The notes beneath the pieces are model-generated. The model saw only the letters and a list, made by a program, of their open reading frames with translations, was not told the DNA's origin and did no database searches. Position numbers and translations under genes: made by a program. A stretch of 64,000 nt of DNA from Planctomycetota bacterium (lineage in GTDB: Bacteria > Planctomycetota > B15-G4): positions 489,370 through 553,369 of the forward strand of contig JAJDEP010000003.1 of NCBI GenBank assembly GCA_029259715.1, in the 5' to 3' direction. The stretch's first letter is position 1. The number at the start of each line of letters is the position of its first letter. Below, one piece after another: positions 16,498 to 25,937 of this stretch.

Positions 16498-18267
16498 ATG
16501 GACCTCGACCTGAGCCAATTCCGCGACGCGTTCCTCGACGAATGCGACGAGAACGCCAGTGAGATCGAGGCGGGCCTGCTGCAGCTCGAGAGCGCACCCG
16601 ACGACGGCGAACGCGTCCACGCCCTGTTCCGCGCCGCCCACTCGATCAAGGGCGGGAGCGGGACCTTCGACCTGCTCGCGCTCGAGCAGCTGACCCACGC
16701 CATGGAGAACGTCTTCGGCGCCATGCGCGAGGCCCGGGTGCCCGTCGACGCCGATCGTGTGACCCTCCTGCTGCGCGCCACCGACGGCCTGCGTCTGCTC
16801 CTCGCGGATGCCCGCGCCGAGGGCACCGCCACCGCCGAGAGCGAACTGCTCACCGCCCTCACGGCGGCCGAGTCGGTCGACGCGCACGCTTCCCCCCCGG
16901 CAACGTCCGCGCCCGCAACGTCCGCCCCGGCACCCTCGACGCCGGCACCCGCCGCCACGCCTCCCGTCTCAGCGCCCCCTGGTGCAGCGTCCCCTGATTC
17001 AGCGTCCCCCGGCACCGCCGAGGCCGCCCATGGCGCAAGCTCGGAGAGCCGTTCGACCCTGCGCGTCGCCACGGAGAAGGTCGACGAGCTGGTCAATCTC
17101 GTGGGCGAGCTCGTCATCGCCCAGGCGGCCGTGCGTCGTCAATTCGACGCGCTCCAACCGCAGGACGCCGAAGACCTGGCCACCGCCCTCGACCACTCCC
17201 AGGTGTGCCTCCACGAGCTGCAGCAGCGCGCCCTCTCGGTGCGCATGGTCCCGGTCGGCACGCTCTTCGGCCGCCTCTCCCGGGTGGTGCGCGACGCCGC
17301 CGAGAACTGCGACAAGCAGGTCGCCCTGATCGCCGAGGGTGGCGACACCGAGCTCGACAAGACCATCGTGGACGCGCTCGCCGAACCGCTCACCCATCTG
17401 GTCCGCAACGCCATCGACCACGGCGTCGAGGACGCAGCCCGGCGCACCGCTCGCGGCAAATCGCCGAAGGGTTCGCTGAGGCTCTCCGCGAGCTACGACG
17501 GCGGCGCCGTCCTGGTCGAGATCGCGGACGACGGGCAGGGACTCGACGGCGAAGCCATCCTGCGGCGCGCCCAGAGCGCCGGCCTGCTCGCCCCGGGCCA
17601 GGAACCCACCGACGACGATCTGCACGAGCTCATCTTCGCACCGGGCTTCTCCACCGCCGAGCAGGTCACCGAGATGTCCGGGCGCGGCGTCGGGCTCGAC
17701 GTCGTCCGCAATCACGTCACGTCGATGAACGGCTCCGTCACGGTGCACTCCGCTCCCGGTCAGGGCACGACCTTCCGCCTGCGCCTGCCCCTCACCCTGG
17801 CCATCATCGACGGCCTGCTGGTCGGCGTCGGCGACCGCACCTACGTCCTGCCCGTCAACGACGTCGTCGAGACCATGCGCCCCACCGCCGCCGAGCTGCG
17901 CACCGTCCTGGGGCGCGGCACGGTGATCATGTTGCGCGACGAGCCCTTGCCGCTGCTCTCGCTCGGACACCTGCTCGGCCGCCATGACCACGACACCACG
18001 CCCCTCGAAGGCCTCGCCGTCATCGTCGAACACGCCGGCGAGCGCTCGGCGCTGCACGTCGACCGGCTCCTCGATCGACAGGAATTCGTGATCCGCAATC
18101 TCGAGACCCACTACGCGCGGGTCGAGGGCCTCATGGGCGGCGCCGTCATGGGTGACGGGTCCATCGCCCTGATCCTCGACGTGGGCGGGCTGCAGCGCCT
18201 GCACCGACACGCCGCTCCCCAGCACGTCCGGGACACGCCGGCCGAAGCGCATGAGGGCGTCGCATGA
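16498..18267 (+). CDS. cheA: Chemosensory histidine kinase CheA
   Basis: A 589-residue kinase. An N-terminal HPt domain has the phosphorylatable His48 in [13 protein letters not shown] Pro/Ala/Ser-rich linker (about residues 130-178) replaces a recognisable P2 CheY-binding domain. The dimerisation P3 region ([18 protein letters not shown]), HATPase P4 with N box [14 protein letters not shown]1 ADDGQGL and G2 GRGVGLDVV, and CheW-like P5 domain follow. P2 loss is seen in other non-flagellar systems, but the functional consequence here is not known. CheA autophosphorylates in response to receptors and phosphorylates CheY. The stop overlaps cheW by four bases (ATGA). Confidence 0.95.
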   Translation: MDLDLSQFRDAFLDECDENASEIEAGLLQLESAPDDGERVHALFRAAHSIKGGSGTFDLLALEQLTHAMENVFGAMREARVPVDADRVTLLLRATDGLRLLLADARAEGTATAESELLTALTAAESVDAHASPPATSAPATSAPAPSTPAPAATPPVSAPPGAASPDSASPGTAEAAHGASSESRSTLRVATEKVDELVNLVGELVIAQAAVRRQFDALQPQDAEDLATALDHSQVCLHELQQRALSVRMVPVGTLFGRLSRVVRDAAENCDKQVALIAEGGDTELDKTIVDALAEPLTHLVRNAIDHGVEDAARRTARGKSPKGSLRLSASYDGGAVLVEIADDGQGLDGEAILRRAQSAGLLAPGQEPTDDDLHELIFAPGFSTAEQVTEMSGRGVGLDVVRNHVTSMNGSVTVHSAPGQGTTFRLRLPLTLAIIDGLLVGVGDRTYVLPVNDVVETMRPTAAELRTVLGRGTVIMLRDEPLPLLSLGHLLGRHDHDTTPLEGLAVIVEHAGERSALHVDRLLDRQEFVIRNLETHYARVEGLMGGAVMGDGSIALILDVGGLQRLHRHAAPQHVRDTPAEAHEGVA

Positions 18268-18761
18268 TCAACGCCCCCCTCGACCCCACCAAGGAATCCG
18301 GCAGCGCGAAGCAGCTGCTGACCTTCTCCCTCGCCCGGGAATTCTACGGGCTGGACTTGCAGCGCGTGCGCGAGATCCGCACCTTCGGCGGCGTCACGCG
18401 CATCCCCAACGCGCCGCCTTCCGTGGAAGGCGTGATGAACCTGCGCGGCGAAATCGTGCCCATCGTCAACGTGCGCACCCGCCTCGGTCTGCCGGCGGTC
18501 AAGCGCGACCGCATCACGGTGGTCGTCATCGTCGAGGCCGGTCCGCGACTCGCCGGCCTGGTGGTCGACGCCGTCGAAGACGTCATCGATGTCGAGTCCG
18601 AGTCGCTGACCCACGCGCCCAGCCTGGGCACCGACATCGACACCACATTCCTCTCCTGCATCGCCCAAGTTCGCGAGCAACTCGTGCTCGTGCTCGACAT
18701 CGATCGGCTCGTCGCCGCGGACGAGATCGCGACCTCCTTCTGCGCCGATTCGATCACCTGA
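18264..18761 (+). CDS. cheW: Adaptor protein CheW
   Basis: A 165-residue CheW domain with the characteristic [18 protein letters not shown] start, [25 protein letters not shown] core and [14 protein letters not shown]. It links the chemoreceptor to CheA. It is coupled to cheA by an ATGA overlap and lies 17 bp before the receptor gene, so kinase, adaptor and receptor would be made in a fixed ratio. Confidence 0.94.
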   Translation: MINAPLDPTKESGSAKQLLTFSLAREFYGLDLQRVREIRTFGGVTRIPNAPPSVEGVMNLRGEIVPIVNVRTRLGLPAVKRDRITVVVIVEAGPRLAGLVVDAVEDVIDVESESLTHAPSLGTDIDTTFLSCIAQVREQLVLVLDIDRLVAADEIATSFCADSIT

Positions 18762-18778
18762 CCCAGGGAACTGCCCTC

Positions 18779-20566
18779 ATGCGCTGGTTCGCCAATCTAC
18801 GCACGATGATGAAGCTCATCACGGGCTTCGGCATCGTGACCATCATCCTCGCCATCGTCGGCACCTCCGGCCTCTCCCAGATGGCCGACATCAAGCGCAA
18901 GGTGCACGACATGAATTCCCAGAGCGTGGAGGCGATCTCGTCGTTGCACGAGGTCAACCTCGACCTCAACCGGTTCGAGCGCCGCGTCGCCAGCGCCCTC
19001 GCTTCGACGGACAACGAAGCCCTCGGCAAGCTCCGCGCCCACGGTGACGAGCTGCAGGTGGTGTTCTCGAGCAAGATCGGGAAGGTCGAGAAGCTGGTCA
19101 AGAGCGCGGCCATGAAGGACGGCATGGGCGGCCTGCGCACCACCTTCACCGAGTGCCTGGCCGCGCTGGCGACCCTGCAGGAGACGGCCACGGAGGCCGA
19201 CGCCAGCCTGTTCGATCAGGCCGCCAAGGACTTCGACCACTACGCCGACGAACTCGACGAGCAGTTCGAGCAGCTCGCGCGCATGGCCGCCTCCGAGGCC
19301 CAGTCGACCATGCTCTCGGCCGAGCGCGCCTACGGTGAATCGCAGACGTCGATGCTGATCCTGATCGGGACGGCCATCCTCCTGAGCGTGACCATCGGCG
19401 TCGGCATCGGCCGCATGGTCTCCCGTCCCCTGGTCAAGGCCGCCGTCGTGCTGAAGGGCATGGCCAACGGCGACTTCACCGGCAAGCTGGACATCGACAC
19501 CACGGACGAGATCGGCGACATGGCGGGCGCCTTGAACAAGGCCGTCGACGACGTGAGCGCGGCCTTGCGCGACGTCCGGCTCAGCGCCTTCGCGGTGAGC
19601 GGGGCGAGCAACGAGCTGTCCAGCGCATCCCAGGACATCTCCAACGGCGCCCAGGAACAGGCCAGCAGCATCGAGAGTTCGGCCACGAGCCTCGAGCGCC
19701 TGACCCACACCATCCGCGAGAACGCCAACCGCGCCCAGCAGGCCAGCCTCGCGGCGCTCACCTCCCGCGATGTGGCCGAGAAGGGCGGCGAGGCCGCCCA
19801 GGATGCCGTGAGCGCCATGAGCGACATCAACAAGGCCTCCAACCGCATCTCCGAGATCGTCTCCGCCATCGACGAGATCGCCTTCCAGACCAACCTGCTG
19901 GCGCTGAATGCCGCCGTCGAGGCGGCCCGCGCCGGTGAGCAGGGCCGGGGCTTCGCCGTGGTCGCCGCGGAGGTGCGCAACCTGGCGCAGCGCAGCGCGA
20001 CGGCCGCTCGTGAGATCAAGACCCTCATCGACGACTCCGTGCACCAGATCGAGCAGGGCACCGAGTTGGTGACCCAGTCGGGGGAGACGCTGCAGGCCAT
20101 CATCGTCTCGGTGAAGCAGGTCTCGAACCTGGTCACCGACATCGCCTCGGCCAGTCAGGAGCAGGCGGCCGGCATCGAGCACGTGAACCAGGCGGTAGCG
20201 CAGATGGATCAGATCACCCAGTCGAACGCCGCCCAGACCGAGGAGCTGTCGGGCACCGCCGAGACGCTGTCCGCCCAGGCCCAGCACATGCGCGCCCTGG
20301 TCAGCCGCTTCCGCCTCGACCTCGGGGAGGATTCGTGGGAGGCCCACACCGAGGGCTTCGAGCACGGGCAGGCTCTCGCGCCCGCCGCGCCCGCGCCCCG
20401 CTCCGAGGCGCCGATGCCGGCGAGCTCGTCGCTCGGGCTCACCAGCAACACGTCCGGCGCGGGCTCCGGCGTCTCCGACACGCCGGCCGCACCGGGCTTC
20501 GACCCGGACGACCCGTTCTCCATGGGCACGGCGCGCAGCGACACCCAGTCCTTCGAGGAAGTGTGA
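18779..20566 (+). CDS. Methyl-accepting chemotaxis protein
   Basis: About 595 residues; the ATG at 18779 has AGGGA upstream and begins just before the first membrane helix (~12-34). A periplasmic four-helix-bundle sensor follows at ~35-190. The second helix at ~195-215 ([19 protein letters not shown]) leads to a HAMP domain and a long signalling helix pair. The hairpin tip [37 protein letters not shown] is conserved. The C-terminal tail is Ala/Pro/Ser-rich and lacks an NWETF-type CheR tether. The sensor resembles a generic 4HB_MCP, so the ligand is unknown. It is followed 25 bp later by the CheR-CheD fusion that should modify it. Confidence 0.95.
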   Translation: MRWFANLRTMMKLITGFGIVTIILAIVGTSGLSQMADIKRKVHDMNSQSVEAISSLHEVNLDLNRFERRVASALASTDNEALGKLRAHGDELQVVFSSKIGKVEKLVKSAAMKDGMGGLRTTFTECLAALATLQETATEADASLFDQAAKDFDHYADELDEQFEQLARMAASEAQSTMLSAERAYGESQTSMLILIGTAILLSVTIGVGIGRMVSRPLVKAAVVLKGMANGDFTGKLDIDTTDEIGDMAGALNKAVDDVSAALRDVRLSAFAVSGASNELSSASQDISNGAQEQASSIESSATSLERLTHTIRENANRAQQASLAALTSRDVAEKGGEAAQDAVSAMSDINKASNRISEIVSAIDEIAFQTNLLALNAAVEAARAGEQGRGFAVVAAEVRNLAQRSATAAREIKTLIDDSVHQIEQGTELVTQSGETLQAIIVSVKQVSNLVTDIASASQEQAAGIEHVNQAVAQMDQITQSNAAQTEELSGTAETLSAQAQHMRALVSRFRLDLGEDSWEAHTEGFEHGQALAPAAPAPRSEAPMPASSSLGLTSNTSGAGSGVSDTPAAPGFDPDDPFSMGTARSDTQSFEEV

Positions 20567-20591
20567 GCGCGCCCGCGCACACGCTGAAGCC

Positions 20592-22049
20592 ATGAGCGCG
20601 ACTCCCTCGAACACGGCGCCTGCGAGCGTCGCGACGCCCGCGATGTCAGACGCGGAGCTGGCCGACCTCAAGCGCCTCGTCCTGCGCCTGACCGGCATCG
20701 CCCTCGGCGACGCCAAGCGCCCGTTGCTCGTGATGCGGTTGGCCGACCGGCTGGCCCATCACCGCCTCGGCAGCTTCGCCGAGTACCTCGAGCTGATCGA
20801 ACGGGAAGGCGCCGACGGACCCGAGATCGGGGCCATGATCCACCGGGTCACCACCCACAAGACCGACTTCTTCCGCGAGCCGCACCACTTCGATTACCTC
20901 AACGACGTGGTGCTCCCGGCGGCCCTGGCGAACGGTTGCCGCAAGCCCCGGATCTGGTGCGCGGCGGCCTCCACCGGTGAAGAGCCCTATTCCCTCGCCA
21001 TGGTCCTGGCCGGTTTCGCCCGTCGGCACGCCGGCGTCCGCCCGAACCTGCTGGCCACCGACATCGACGCCAAGGTGATCGAGACGGCCGAGCGCGGCGT
21101 CTACGGCGTCGAGCGCATGGCCGGCGTCCCGTCGAGTCTCTGGCAGCCCCACGTCGACATGGGCAAGGGCAAGTACACCGGACAGGTCCGCATGTCGCCC
21201 GCTCTGCGGGAGATGATCTCGTTCCGGACGCTGAACCTGACCGATGACAGCTGGCCCATCGAGGCGGGCTTCGACGCCATCTTCTGCCGCAACGTGCTGA
21301 TCTATTTCGATCCCGAGACCCGCGAGCAGATCGTCGCGCGCCTCAAGGCCATGCTCAAGCCGGGCGGCTGGCTCATGCTCGGGCACGCCGAGACCCTGCA
21401 GCGTCAGTCCGTCCACTTCGAACGCTGTCGCCCCACCATCTACCGCCTGGCCGACACGTCCCCCGCCGCCGCGGACAATCAGCACGCCGGCACCAACGAG
21501 CGACGCTGGCCCGGCGACCCGGCCCTGCAACGGGTCGAGATCGTCGTCGGCGACGTGCACGCTTCGGAGACCCCCACGCAGGTGCGCACGCTGCTCGGCA
21601 GCTGCGTGTCCGTGGCCTTGTGGGACGACGTCTCCGGCATCGGCGGCATGAACCACTTCCTCGTGCCCGGCATGAGCGACGACGGACCGCCCGGACGCTT
21701 CGGCGGTCACGCCCTCGACCTGCTGCTCGCGCAGCTGGCCGAACTCGGCGCCCGGCCCCGCAGGCTGCGGGCCAAGATCTTCGGCGGAGCACGGACGCTG
21801 CGCAGCGACATGGGCGTCGGCGAGGAGAACATCGCCTTCGCCCGGAGCTACCTCGAAGGGGCGGGCATCCCCATCGTCTCCGAGCGCTGCGGCGGAGACG
21901 CCGCCCTCGAGGTGTACTTCCAGACCCACGACGGCCGCGCCTTCTGCCGGCGCCGCTATGGCACCTTCGCGCCGGCCGGCGAGGTGAGGCCCCCCCGCAT
22001 CGAATTCCCCGTCCTCCCCGGCTCCGGCCCGCGCCCCGCTCAGCGGTAA
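20592..22049 (+). CDS. CheR-CheD fusion: receptor methyltransferase and glutamine deamidase
   Basis: A 485-residue bifunctional protein. Residues ~18-290 are CheR: an N-terminal helical domain (THKTDFFREPHHFDYL) and a SAM-binding domain with IWCAAASTGEEPYSLAM and FDAIFCRNVLIYFDPETREQ. Residues ~308-460 are CheD: the nucleophile Cys lies in LLGSCVSVALWDD, the His in GGMNHFLVP, and KIFGGA follows. CheR methylates receptor glutamates and CheD deamidates glutamines, so both activities act on the same residues. A single polypeptide is uncommon. CheB is not present in the window. The last 10 bases overlap the convergent sulfatase-like gene. An internal ATG at 20643 is a possible alternative start. 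Confidence 0.92.
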   Translation: MSATPSNTAPASVATPAMSDAELADLKRLVLRLTGIALGDAKRPLLVMRLADRLAHHRLGSFAEYLELIEREGADGPEIGAMIHRVTTHKTDFFREPHHFDYLNDVVLPAALANGCRKPRIWCAAASTGEEPYSLAMVLAGFARRHAGVRPNLLATDIDAKVIETAERGVYGVERMAGVPSSLWQPHVDMGKGKYTGQVRMSPALREMISFRTLNLTDDSWPIEAGFDAIFCRNVLIYFDPETREQIVARLKAMLKPGGWLMLGHAETLQRQSVHFERCRPTIYRLADTSPAAADNQHAGTNERRWPGDPALQRVEIVVGDVHASETPTQVRTLLGSCVSVALWDDVSGIGGMNHFLVPGMSDDGPPGRFGGHALDLLLAQLAELGARPRRLRAKIFGGARTLRSDMGVGEENIAFARSYLEGAGIPIVSERCGGDAALEVYFQTHDGRAFCRRRYGTFAPAGEVRPPRIEFPVLPGSGPRPAQR

Positions 22050-24643
22050 CCCAGCTGGCGCAGCCGCTCGGCCACGGCCTCGGACAGCACCACGCCCGGG
22101 GCGGAGTCCCCCTGCGGGCGCAGCTCCGACTCGATCTGCGCGAGGGCGTCCTGCAGCGACTGCAACCGATCCGGATGGCGGGCCGACAGGTCGACCTGCT
22201 GGCCCGGATCGGTGGCGAGGTCGAACAGCTCCCACGGGCGGGGCGCCGGGAAGGGCAGCGCGGGGTCGACGTCTCCACGGATCACGCTCCAATCACCCAG
22301 GCGCAGCGTCGTGCGACGCGCCCAGGGATTGTCGACATGCCCGAGGATGGGCACCGGTTGCGGGTCACCGTCGGCGGACGCGGCCCCCGCGACCATCAGG
22401 CTCGTGAGTGAGCGCCCGTCGAGGGCCGCGGCGGCGGTCAGGCCCAACAGATCGAGCACCGTGGGCATCACGTCGACCTGGCTCACGGGCCGCGTGACGC
22501 GCACGCCCCGCGCCACGCCCGGCCCGAAGAGCATCAGCGGCACATGCAGCATCTCCCGGTAGACGGTGTTGCCGTGCAACAGGCCCGCGTGCTCGAAGAA
22601 TTCGTCGCCGTGATCGGACGTGATCACGACCAGCGTGTCGCGCAGCCGGCCGGTCGCCGCGAGCCCCTCGAGGAAATCGCCCACGCGCCGGTCGGCCATG
22701 GCCACGGTCGCGTCGTAGACGTTTCCGATCTGTTCGAGCCGCGCGGCGTCGGGCGGGTCCCCGGGCCAGGCCCGCTTGTGCAGGTACGCCTGCAGTTGCT
22801 TCGGATCGCGTCCCCACACGGCCGTGGGCGCCGTGTCGAAGCGCGCCCGGTCGGCGGCCGGCGGGTCGTAGTCATGAGTGGCGTAGGTGTGCACGAAGGC
22901 GAACCAACGCTCGTCGTCGCGCGCCTCGATCCACGCGGTCGCCGCCTCGACGCCGAACACCGGCGCACCGGTGGGACGGTGCACGACCGGGTCGATGGTC
23001 GAGAAGCGGTCGAAGCCCTCGGCGAAGCCGTACTCGGAGGAGACGAAGCCGCCGCCCGTGAACGCTGCGGTGGCGAAGCCCGCCTGTGCGAGCCGCAACG
23101 GCAGCGCCGCCAGCCGTTGAGCGTCCATGCGATCGGTGGCGCCATCGTTCACGCCGTGCCGCAGCGGAGAGAGCCCGGTGAACAGCGTCACGTGGGTCGG
23201 CAGGGTGAAGGGCGACGGGCTCCAGGCCTCGTCGAACACCACGGCCTGATCCACCAGGGCGTCGAGGCGCGGCGACGTCGGGCGGTGGTAGCCCATGAAT
23301 CCGAGCCGGTCGGCGCGCAGCGTGTCCAGCGAGAGGAACAGCAGGTTCGGGCCGCGCCGCGGGACCGGCCCGCGGATCGTCGGGGCCCCGAAGGCCAGCT
23401 CGGGTGACTCGCCACCGTCGGCCCCCTCCGGCAGGCTCGAGACGGCGAAGACCATCGCGGTCGCGCGCTCGGACGGCACCGCATCGGGCCACGCCAGGCT
23501 CACGTCACGCCAGGGCCAGGCCGGGGCCGGCTGGGGCGGCAACACCGCATCGGCCGCGCCGAGCGTCGTCTCCGCGCCGTCGGCATCAATCACCGCGACG
23601 GTCCACCGCGCCCGGTTCCCTGCGGGCAGCAGCGCCGTCCAGGCGACGCCGAAGTCGATGTGGGTCGCCCCTGCGGGCAGGCTGAGTGGCACGACCCGAC
23701 GACGACCGGGCGGCACCACCAGCGACGGGCGCAGCTCGCGTCCCACCGTCACCGACCGACGCCCGTCGGCCTCCACCTCCACCGCCACCGCCGTCGCCGT
23801 CGTCGCCGTGCTCTCGGCCGTTGCGCCGAGGGTCGGCATCCCTCCCGTCGCGCCCCCGCGCGGCTTCGACGTGATGCGCACGCCGCGCACCGAAAGAGGT
23901 CCGCGTTGAGTCGAGACCACCACCGCGTAGACCCGTGCGGTGGCATCCGGCGCAAAGACCATGTGGGCCCGGGCCCAACCGTTCTGGTCGGCTCCGCGCG
24001 ACCATTCGCACAACGCCGTCACCCGGGCGTGGGCGAACACCGTGGCGACCCGCTGTCCGAGGGCGACGACCGCTCCCGCCGGATGGAGCACCCGCTGGGA
24101 CGCGACCATCTCGGCCAGGGTCGCCCCGTCGTCCGTCGTCTGGATCGGAAAGCACCAGGGCCCGGGACTGGCGTGGCCATTGCGCGCCGCGGCGGCCGGG
24201 GCGAACTGGACCTCGAGCAGGCGGAACCCCGCCGGCGGCAGGGTGATCAGGCGCACCAGGGTCGTGCCCTCGACCATCGTCACCTCCGGCGCCGGCCCTT
24301 CACCGCCGAGCGTCACGCCGACATGGTCGCGCGCCGGGACCAGGGACTCGCCCTCCAGGACCCACCACGCGGAGAGGTCGTCGAAGGGCAGCACCGTCGC
24401 CTCCGGAGTCGTCGCGACCGAGCCGGGGGGCAACAGGCGCACCGGGAACGGCGGCGGCTCCTGCGGATCGACGCCCCCCGCGCCGCCACAACCCCACGCC
24501 GTACCGAGCACCGCGCCGAGCACCGCGAAGCGCCCGACCACACCTGTCACCACACCTGTCACCACACGTGCCACGGCGCGCGCCGCCGCGTGCAGCCCCG
24601 AATCCACGCGGCGTCCGGCAGCGCCCCCGCGGTCCGTGCTCAT
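22040..24643 (-). CDS. Sulfatase-superfamily lipoprotein (formylglycine-less)
   Basis: An 867-residue protein. A lipobox-like AWGC follows an N-terminal hydrophobic stretch that includes a VVTGVVTGVV repeat. Residues ~60-420 are beta-rich with no recognised fold, possibly carbohydrate-binding. The alkaline-phosphatase-superfamily domain begins near 430 (NLLFLSLDTLRADRLG, metal-binding Asp), with VITSDHGDEFFEHAGLLHGN later. The activation motif C/S-x-P-x-R is replaced by TLPTH in FTLPTHVTLFTG, so formylglycine cannot form. The Thr may act as nucleophile, as in lipoteichoic acid synthase-like transferases, making a phospho- or sulfo-transferase or hydrolase possible. Its start overlaps the DUF819 gene (ATGA). 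It is paralogous in architecture to 35760. Confidence 0.82.
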   Translation of the reverse strand: MSTDRGGAAGRRVDSGLHAAARAVARVVTGVVTGVVGRFAVLGAVLGTAWGCGGAGGVDPQEPPPFPVRLLPPGSVATTPEATVLPFDDLSAWWVLEGESLVPARDHVGVTLGGEGPAPEVTMVEGTTLVRLITLPPAGFRLLEVQFAPAAAARNGHASPGPWCFPIQTTDDGATLAEMVASQRVLHPAGAVVALGQRVATVFAHARVTALCEWSRGADQNGWARAHMVFAPDATARVYAVVVSTQRGPLSVRGVRITSKPRGGATGGMPTLGATAESTATTATAVAVEVEADGRRSVTVGRELRPSLVVPPGRRRVVPLSLPAGATHIDFGVAWTALLPAGNRARWTVAVIDADGAETTLGAADAVLPPQPAPAWPWRDVSLAWPDAVPSERATAMVFAVSSLPEGADGGESPELAFGAPTIRGPVPRRGPNLLFLSLDTLRADRLGFMGYHRPTSPRLDALVDQAVVFDEAWSPSPFTLPTHVTLFTGLSPLRHGVNDGATDRMDAQRLAALPLRLAQAGFATAAFTGGGFVSSEYGFAEGFDRFSTIDPVVHRPTGAPVFGVEAATAWIEARDDERWFAFVHTYATHDYDPPAADRARFDTAPTAVWGRDPKQLQAYLHKRAWPGDPPDAARLEQIGNVYDATVAMADRRVGDFLEGLAATGRLRDTLVVITSDHGDEFFEHAGLLHGNTVYREMLHVPLMLFGPGVARGVRVTRPVSQVDVMPTVLDLLGLTAAAALDGRSLTSLMVAGAASADGDPQPVPILGHVDNPWARRTTLRLGDWSVIRGDVDPALPFPAPRPWELFDLATDPGQQVDLSARHPDRLQSLQDALAQIESELRPQGDSAPGVVLSEAVAERLRQLGYR

Positions 24644-25827
24644 CCCCCCAGCATCCGTGCGATGAAGAAGCCCACGTAGGTCCCCGAAGCCGTGCCCAGC
24701 GAACCCACCAGGATGCCCGGCAGCACGAGGTCGGCGCGACCCAGGCTGCGCGCGATGGCCAGCGCGGACGTCCCGCCGCCGATGTTCGCCTGGCTGGCCA
24801 CGGCCGCGACATCACGGTCGAGCTTCAACAACGCCGCCCCGCCGAACACGACCAGGCCATGCACGCTCACGAGCACGGTGACGAACACGAACAGCGTGAC
24901 GCCCAGTGAACCGATCTCCGCCAGGGCCGCGAGGTCGCTGTAGGCGCCGATGACGGCCAGAAACAGGTAGAGCCCTGTGAGGCCCAGCACGTGACCGCCG
25001 CGCAGGCGTCGCATGGCGGGGATCTGCGCGAGGATCAGGGCGAAGGTCGTGTAGAGGATCGCTCCGGGCAGCGACAGGCCCGCCGCCCGCAGCGCCGCCT
25101 GCGCATGCTCGGCGCCCCACAGGATCGCGCAGGCGCAGGTCAGCAGCAGGGCCAGCTCGTGCAGCCGCACGGTCTCGGTGTCCTGCTCGGTGTCCTGCTC
25201 GTCGTCCGTGGCCGCGCGCACGTCGGCGGTCGCCTGGGCCTCGGCCGTGGCGATCGCCTCCGGCTTCGACCGCAGCGCCTGCAGCCCGCGCGGCACGGCG
25301 ATGCACACCATGATCCACACGGCCGTCATGATCACATCGACCGCCACGGCACCGGTGTAGAGCACGCCCTCCTCCTGGACGCCGTACTCCTGGGCGATGA
25401 TGTTGAAGTTGAGGCTGCCGCCCGTGTACGTCGCGGCGAACATGCCGCCGAGGGCGGCGTGGAGGTCGCCGAAGGCCGCCTCGCCGTCGACGCTCCACAT
25501 GCCCACGACGACGCCCGCCATGGTGCCCACCATCCCGAGCCCGAACAGCACCAGCATGGGACCGCCGGCCTGACGCAGGTCGCCGAGGCGCACGCGCATC
25601 AGCAGCAGGATGATCGAGAGCGGCGCCACCCGCGCGAAGATCACGTCGTAGAGCGGCGGCGGGTCGCTGCCGGTGGGGATCAGGCCGAGGTTGGCCACCA
25701 CTCCCGTGATCAGGATCACCAGCATGGCGGTGCCGAGATGCCGCAGCACCGTGGAGCGCACCAGCCACTCCGAGAGCGCGATGGCCGCGCCGAGGACCGC
25801 GAGGATGAAGAGGGGTTCGGTGAGCAT
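24640..25827 (-). CDS. DUF819 (YjcL-like) family membrane protein
   Basis: About 395 residues with some eleven membrane helices. The family pattern includes ARVAPLSIILLLMRVRLGDL, TYTGGSLNFNIIAQEYGV and ASQANIGGGTSALAIARSLGR, the last resembling the substrate-binding elements of cation/acid symporters. DUF819 transport function has not been established by sequence alone. The ATG at 25827 was preferred to the in-frame TTG four codons earlier. An acidic cytoplasmic loop (EQDTEQDTE) lies mid-protein. Its stop overlaps the start of the sulfatase-like gene, so the two are coupled. It diverges from the Ser/Thr kinase gene across 110 bp. Confidence 0.85.
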   Translation of the reverse strand: MLTEPLFILAVLGAAIALSEWLVRSTVLRHLGTAMLVILITGVVANLGLIPTGSDPPPLYDVIFARVAPLSIILLLMRVRLGDLRQAGGPMLVLFGLGMVGTMAGVVVGMWSVDGEAAFGDLHAALGGMFAATYTGGSLNFNIIAQEYGVQEEGVLYTGAVAVDVIMTAVWIMVCIAVPRGLQALRSKPEAIATAEAQATADVRAATDDEQDTEQDTETVRLHELALLLTCACAILWGAEHAQAALRAAGLSLPGAILYTTFALILAQIPAMRRLRGGHVLGLTGLYLFLAVIGAYSDLAALAEIGSLGVTLFVFVTVLVSVHGLVVFGGAALLKLDRDVAAVASQANIGGGTSALAIARSLGRADLVLPGILVGSLGTASGTYVGFFIARMLGG

Positions 25828-25937
25828 CCGCGCGTCCAAGGTCGAACCGAGGGGCGTGTAGGATAGCGGGTCGGGGGCCCGGCCGGCGGCTGCCAGCGCG
25901 GCCCGGAGACTGCCATCGCGGCGAGAAGGAGGGCACT

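Noticed and set aside
14250..17117. Very long minus-strand reading frame opposite the chemosensory genes
   Set aside because: It is an antisense frame over CheX, CheY, GspE and CheA, caused by high GC and biased codon third positions. The sense frames have clear families.
18797..20716. 639-codon minus-strand frame opposite the chemoreceptor
   Set aside because: It mirrors the sense frame of a clear MCP and has no recognisable domain.
22040..22049. Possible frameshift joining CheR-CheD and the sulfatase-like gene
   Set aside because: The genes are on opposite strands and simply overlap at their 3' ends by ten bases.
22040..24643. Annotation as an active formylglycine sulfatase
   Set aside because: The required Cys/Ser in the C/S-x-P-x-R motif is Thr and the Arg is His, so the modification cannot occur.
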